Positions 63,616-64,000 of a stretch of DNA of 64,000 bases are shown here, in pieces. This DNA comes from Armigeres subalbatus (taxonomy: Eukaryota > Arthropoda > Insecta > Diptera > Culicidae). The position numbers were made by a program, and so were the translations under genes. The notes below the pieces were generated by a model. That model was not told where the DNA came from, did not search any database, and saw only the letters and a program-made list of their open reading frames with translations. Each line of letters opens with the position of its first letter. Within the stretch, counting starts at the first letter, position 1. The stretch covers positions 428,171,240 to 428,235,239 of the forward strand of contig NC_085140.1 of the NCBI RefSeq assembly GCF_024139115.2, given 5' to 3'.

Positions 63616-64000
63616 CTGGGATTAACTTTTAGGATTAACCTATTTTACGAATATTTCGGGTTTCCTGAGCGTATTATGGTCATTTTGGGTTACAAAAGAC
63701 TTTCACTATTAATTGCATTTCGCTGATATAAACAGTTTCGAAAATTTTCTTTGATATAAACTTTCGTGGAATTGGCCATTTTTATGGATGTTTCGGATTT
63801 CCCCGTAGGCCATTTGTGGTCATCTCAGAAGACTTAAACAATATTTTGCGCACACAATTTGCCCGTATTGATGGTCACGAATAAAATAGCAATGCTCTGA
63901 AATGATTTTTAGGAATCGGCCACTTCCACGGATGTTACGGATCTACCAGAGAACCGTTTCGGGAGCATTTGCGGATCGCAGAAAACTTTCACAACTGATT
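63616..64000 (+). repeat. Satellite-like tandem repeat, about 150-bp unit (opposite orientation)
   Basis: GGCCATTTTTATGGATGTTT and GGCCACTTCCACGGATGTTA, near 63773 and 63919, are about 148 bp apart. The inverse of these blocks (AACATCCGTGAAAGTGGCCA) is found at 60490-60510. The array runs off the window end, so its length is unknown. Confidence 0.65.

Noticed and set aside
1..64000. Endogenous viral elements (mosquito genomes often carry flavivirus- or rhabdovirus-like pieces)
   Set aside because: No frame shows a viral polymerase, nucleoprotein or glycoprotein pattern; all RT frames carry LINE-specific motifs.

Overview
The window is eukaryotic and most likely from a culicine mosquito of the Aedes type. 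It has sparse genes with short introns, arthropod-type core-promoter sequence, and intergenic DNA made almost entirely of nested transposable elements. These include RTE-clade LINEs ending in ATCAAGT repeats, R1-like and Jockey-like LINEs, tRNA-headed SINEs, and MITEs with 2-bp, 3-bp or TA target duplications. Species assignment is inference; no sequence search was run.

Three genes carry the recognisable host coding capacity, and all are secreted matrix metalloproteinases (MMPs): mmp-A (minus, 23263-24925, 3 exons, 480 aa), mmp-B (plus, 36229-37866, 2 exons, 490 aa) and mmp-C (plus, 45731-47364, 4 exons, 486 aa). Each has a signal peptide, a cysteine-switch prodomain, a catalytic domain with HEIGHSLGLxH and Met-turn, and a Cys-closed hemopexin domain. 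Their first intron is at the same place, so they are tandem-derived paralogs pushed 9-12 kb apart by transposons. They share a non-canonical cysteine in the loop that normally carries the structural-zinc motif. I assume they act outside the cell on matrix or basal lamina, as MMPs do.

Layout: 1-8.5 kb repeats and MITEs, including a MITE inside a MITE at 3.8-4.5 kb; 9.0-9.85 kb a dead piggyBac transposase; 11.3-12.0 kb a Jockey ORF1 fragment; 13.6-20 kb an RTE element (minus) split by a 2.8-kb R1-like LINE and a 0.3-kb SINE, both with clear target duplications; 20.7-22.6 kb a repeat with a foldback MITE, then a Jockey RT relic; 23.3-24.9 kb mmp-A; 25.4-28.2 kb LINE relics and a SINE; 28.2-34.3 kb two 17-bp minisatellite arrays around two SINEs and a roughly 51-bp minisatellite; 34.3-35.4 kb an RTE relic; 36.2-37.9 kb mmp-B; 38.3-43.9 kb an R1-like LINE and a second RTE element carrying nested insertions; 45.7-47.4 kb mmp-C; 49-50 kb a tandem repeat with a palindromic core; 51.4-57.3 kb a third RTE split by a 0.6-kb MITE and a 3.5-kb hAT-like element; 59.6-64 kb a MITE, satellite-like repeats and a 2.5-kb inverted repeat whose two arms encode the same 72-aa peptide.

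I see no CRISPR array, rRNA gene, virus-derived coding sequence or toxin gene. Many insertions can be proven inside the window because a second copy of the target repeat supplies the empty site. The clearest leads are the modified MMP trio and the 61.1-63.6 kb foldback unit.
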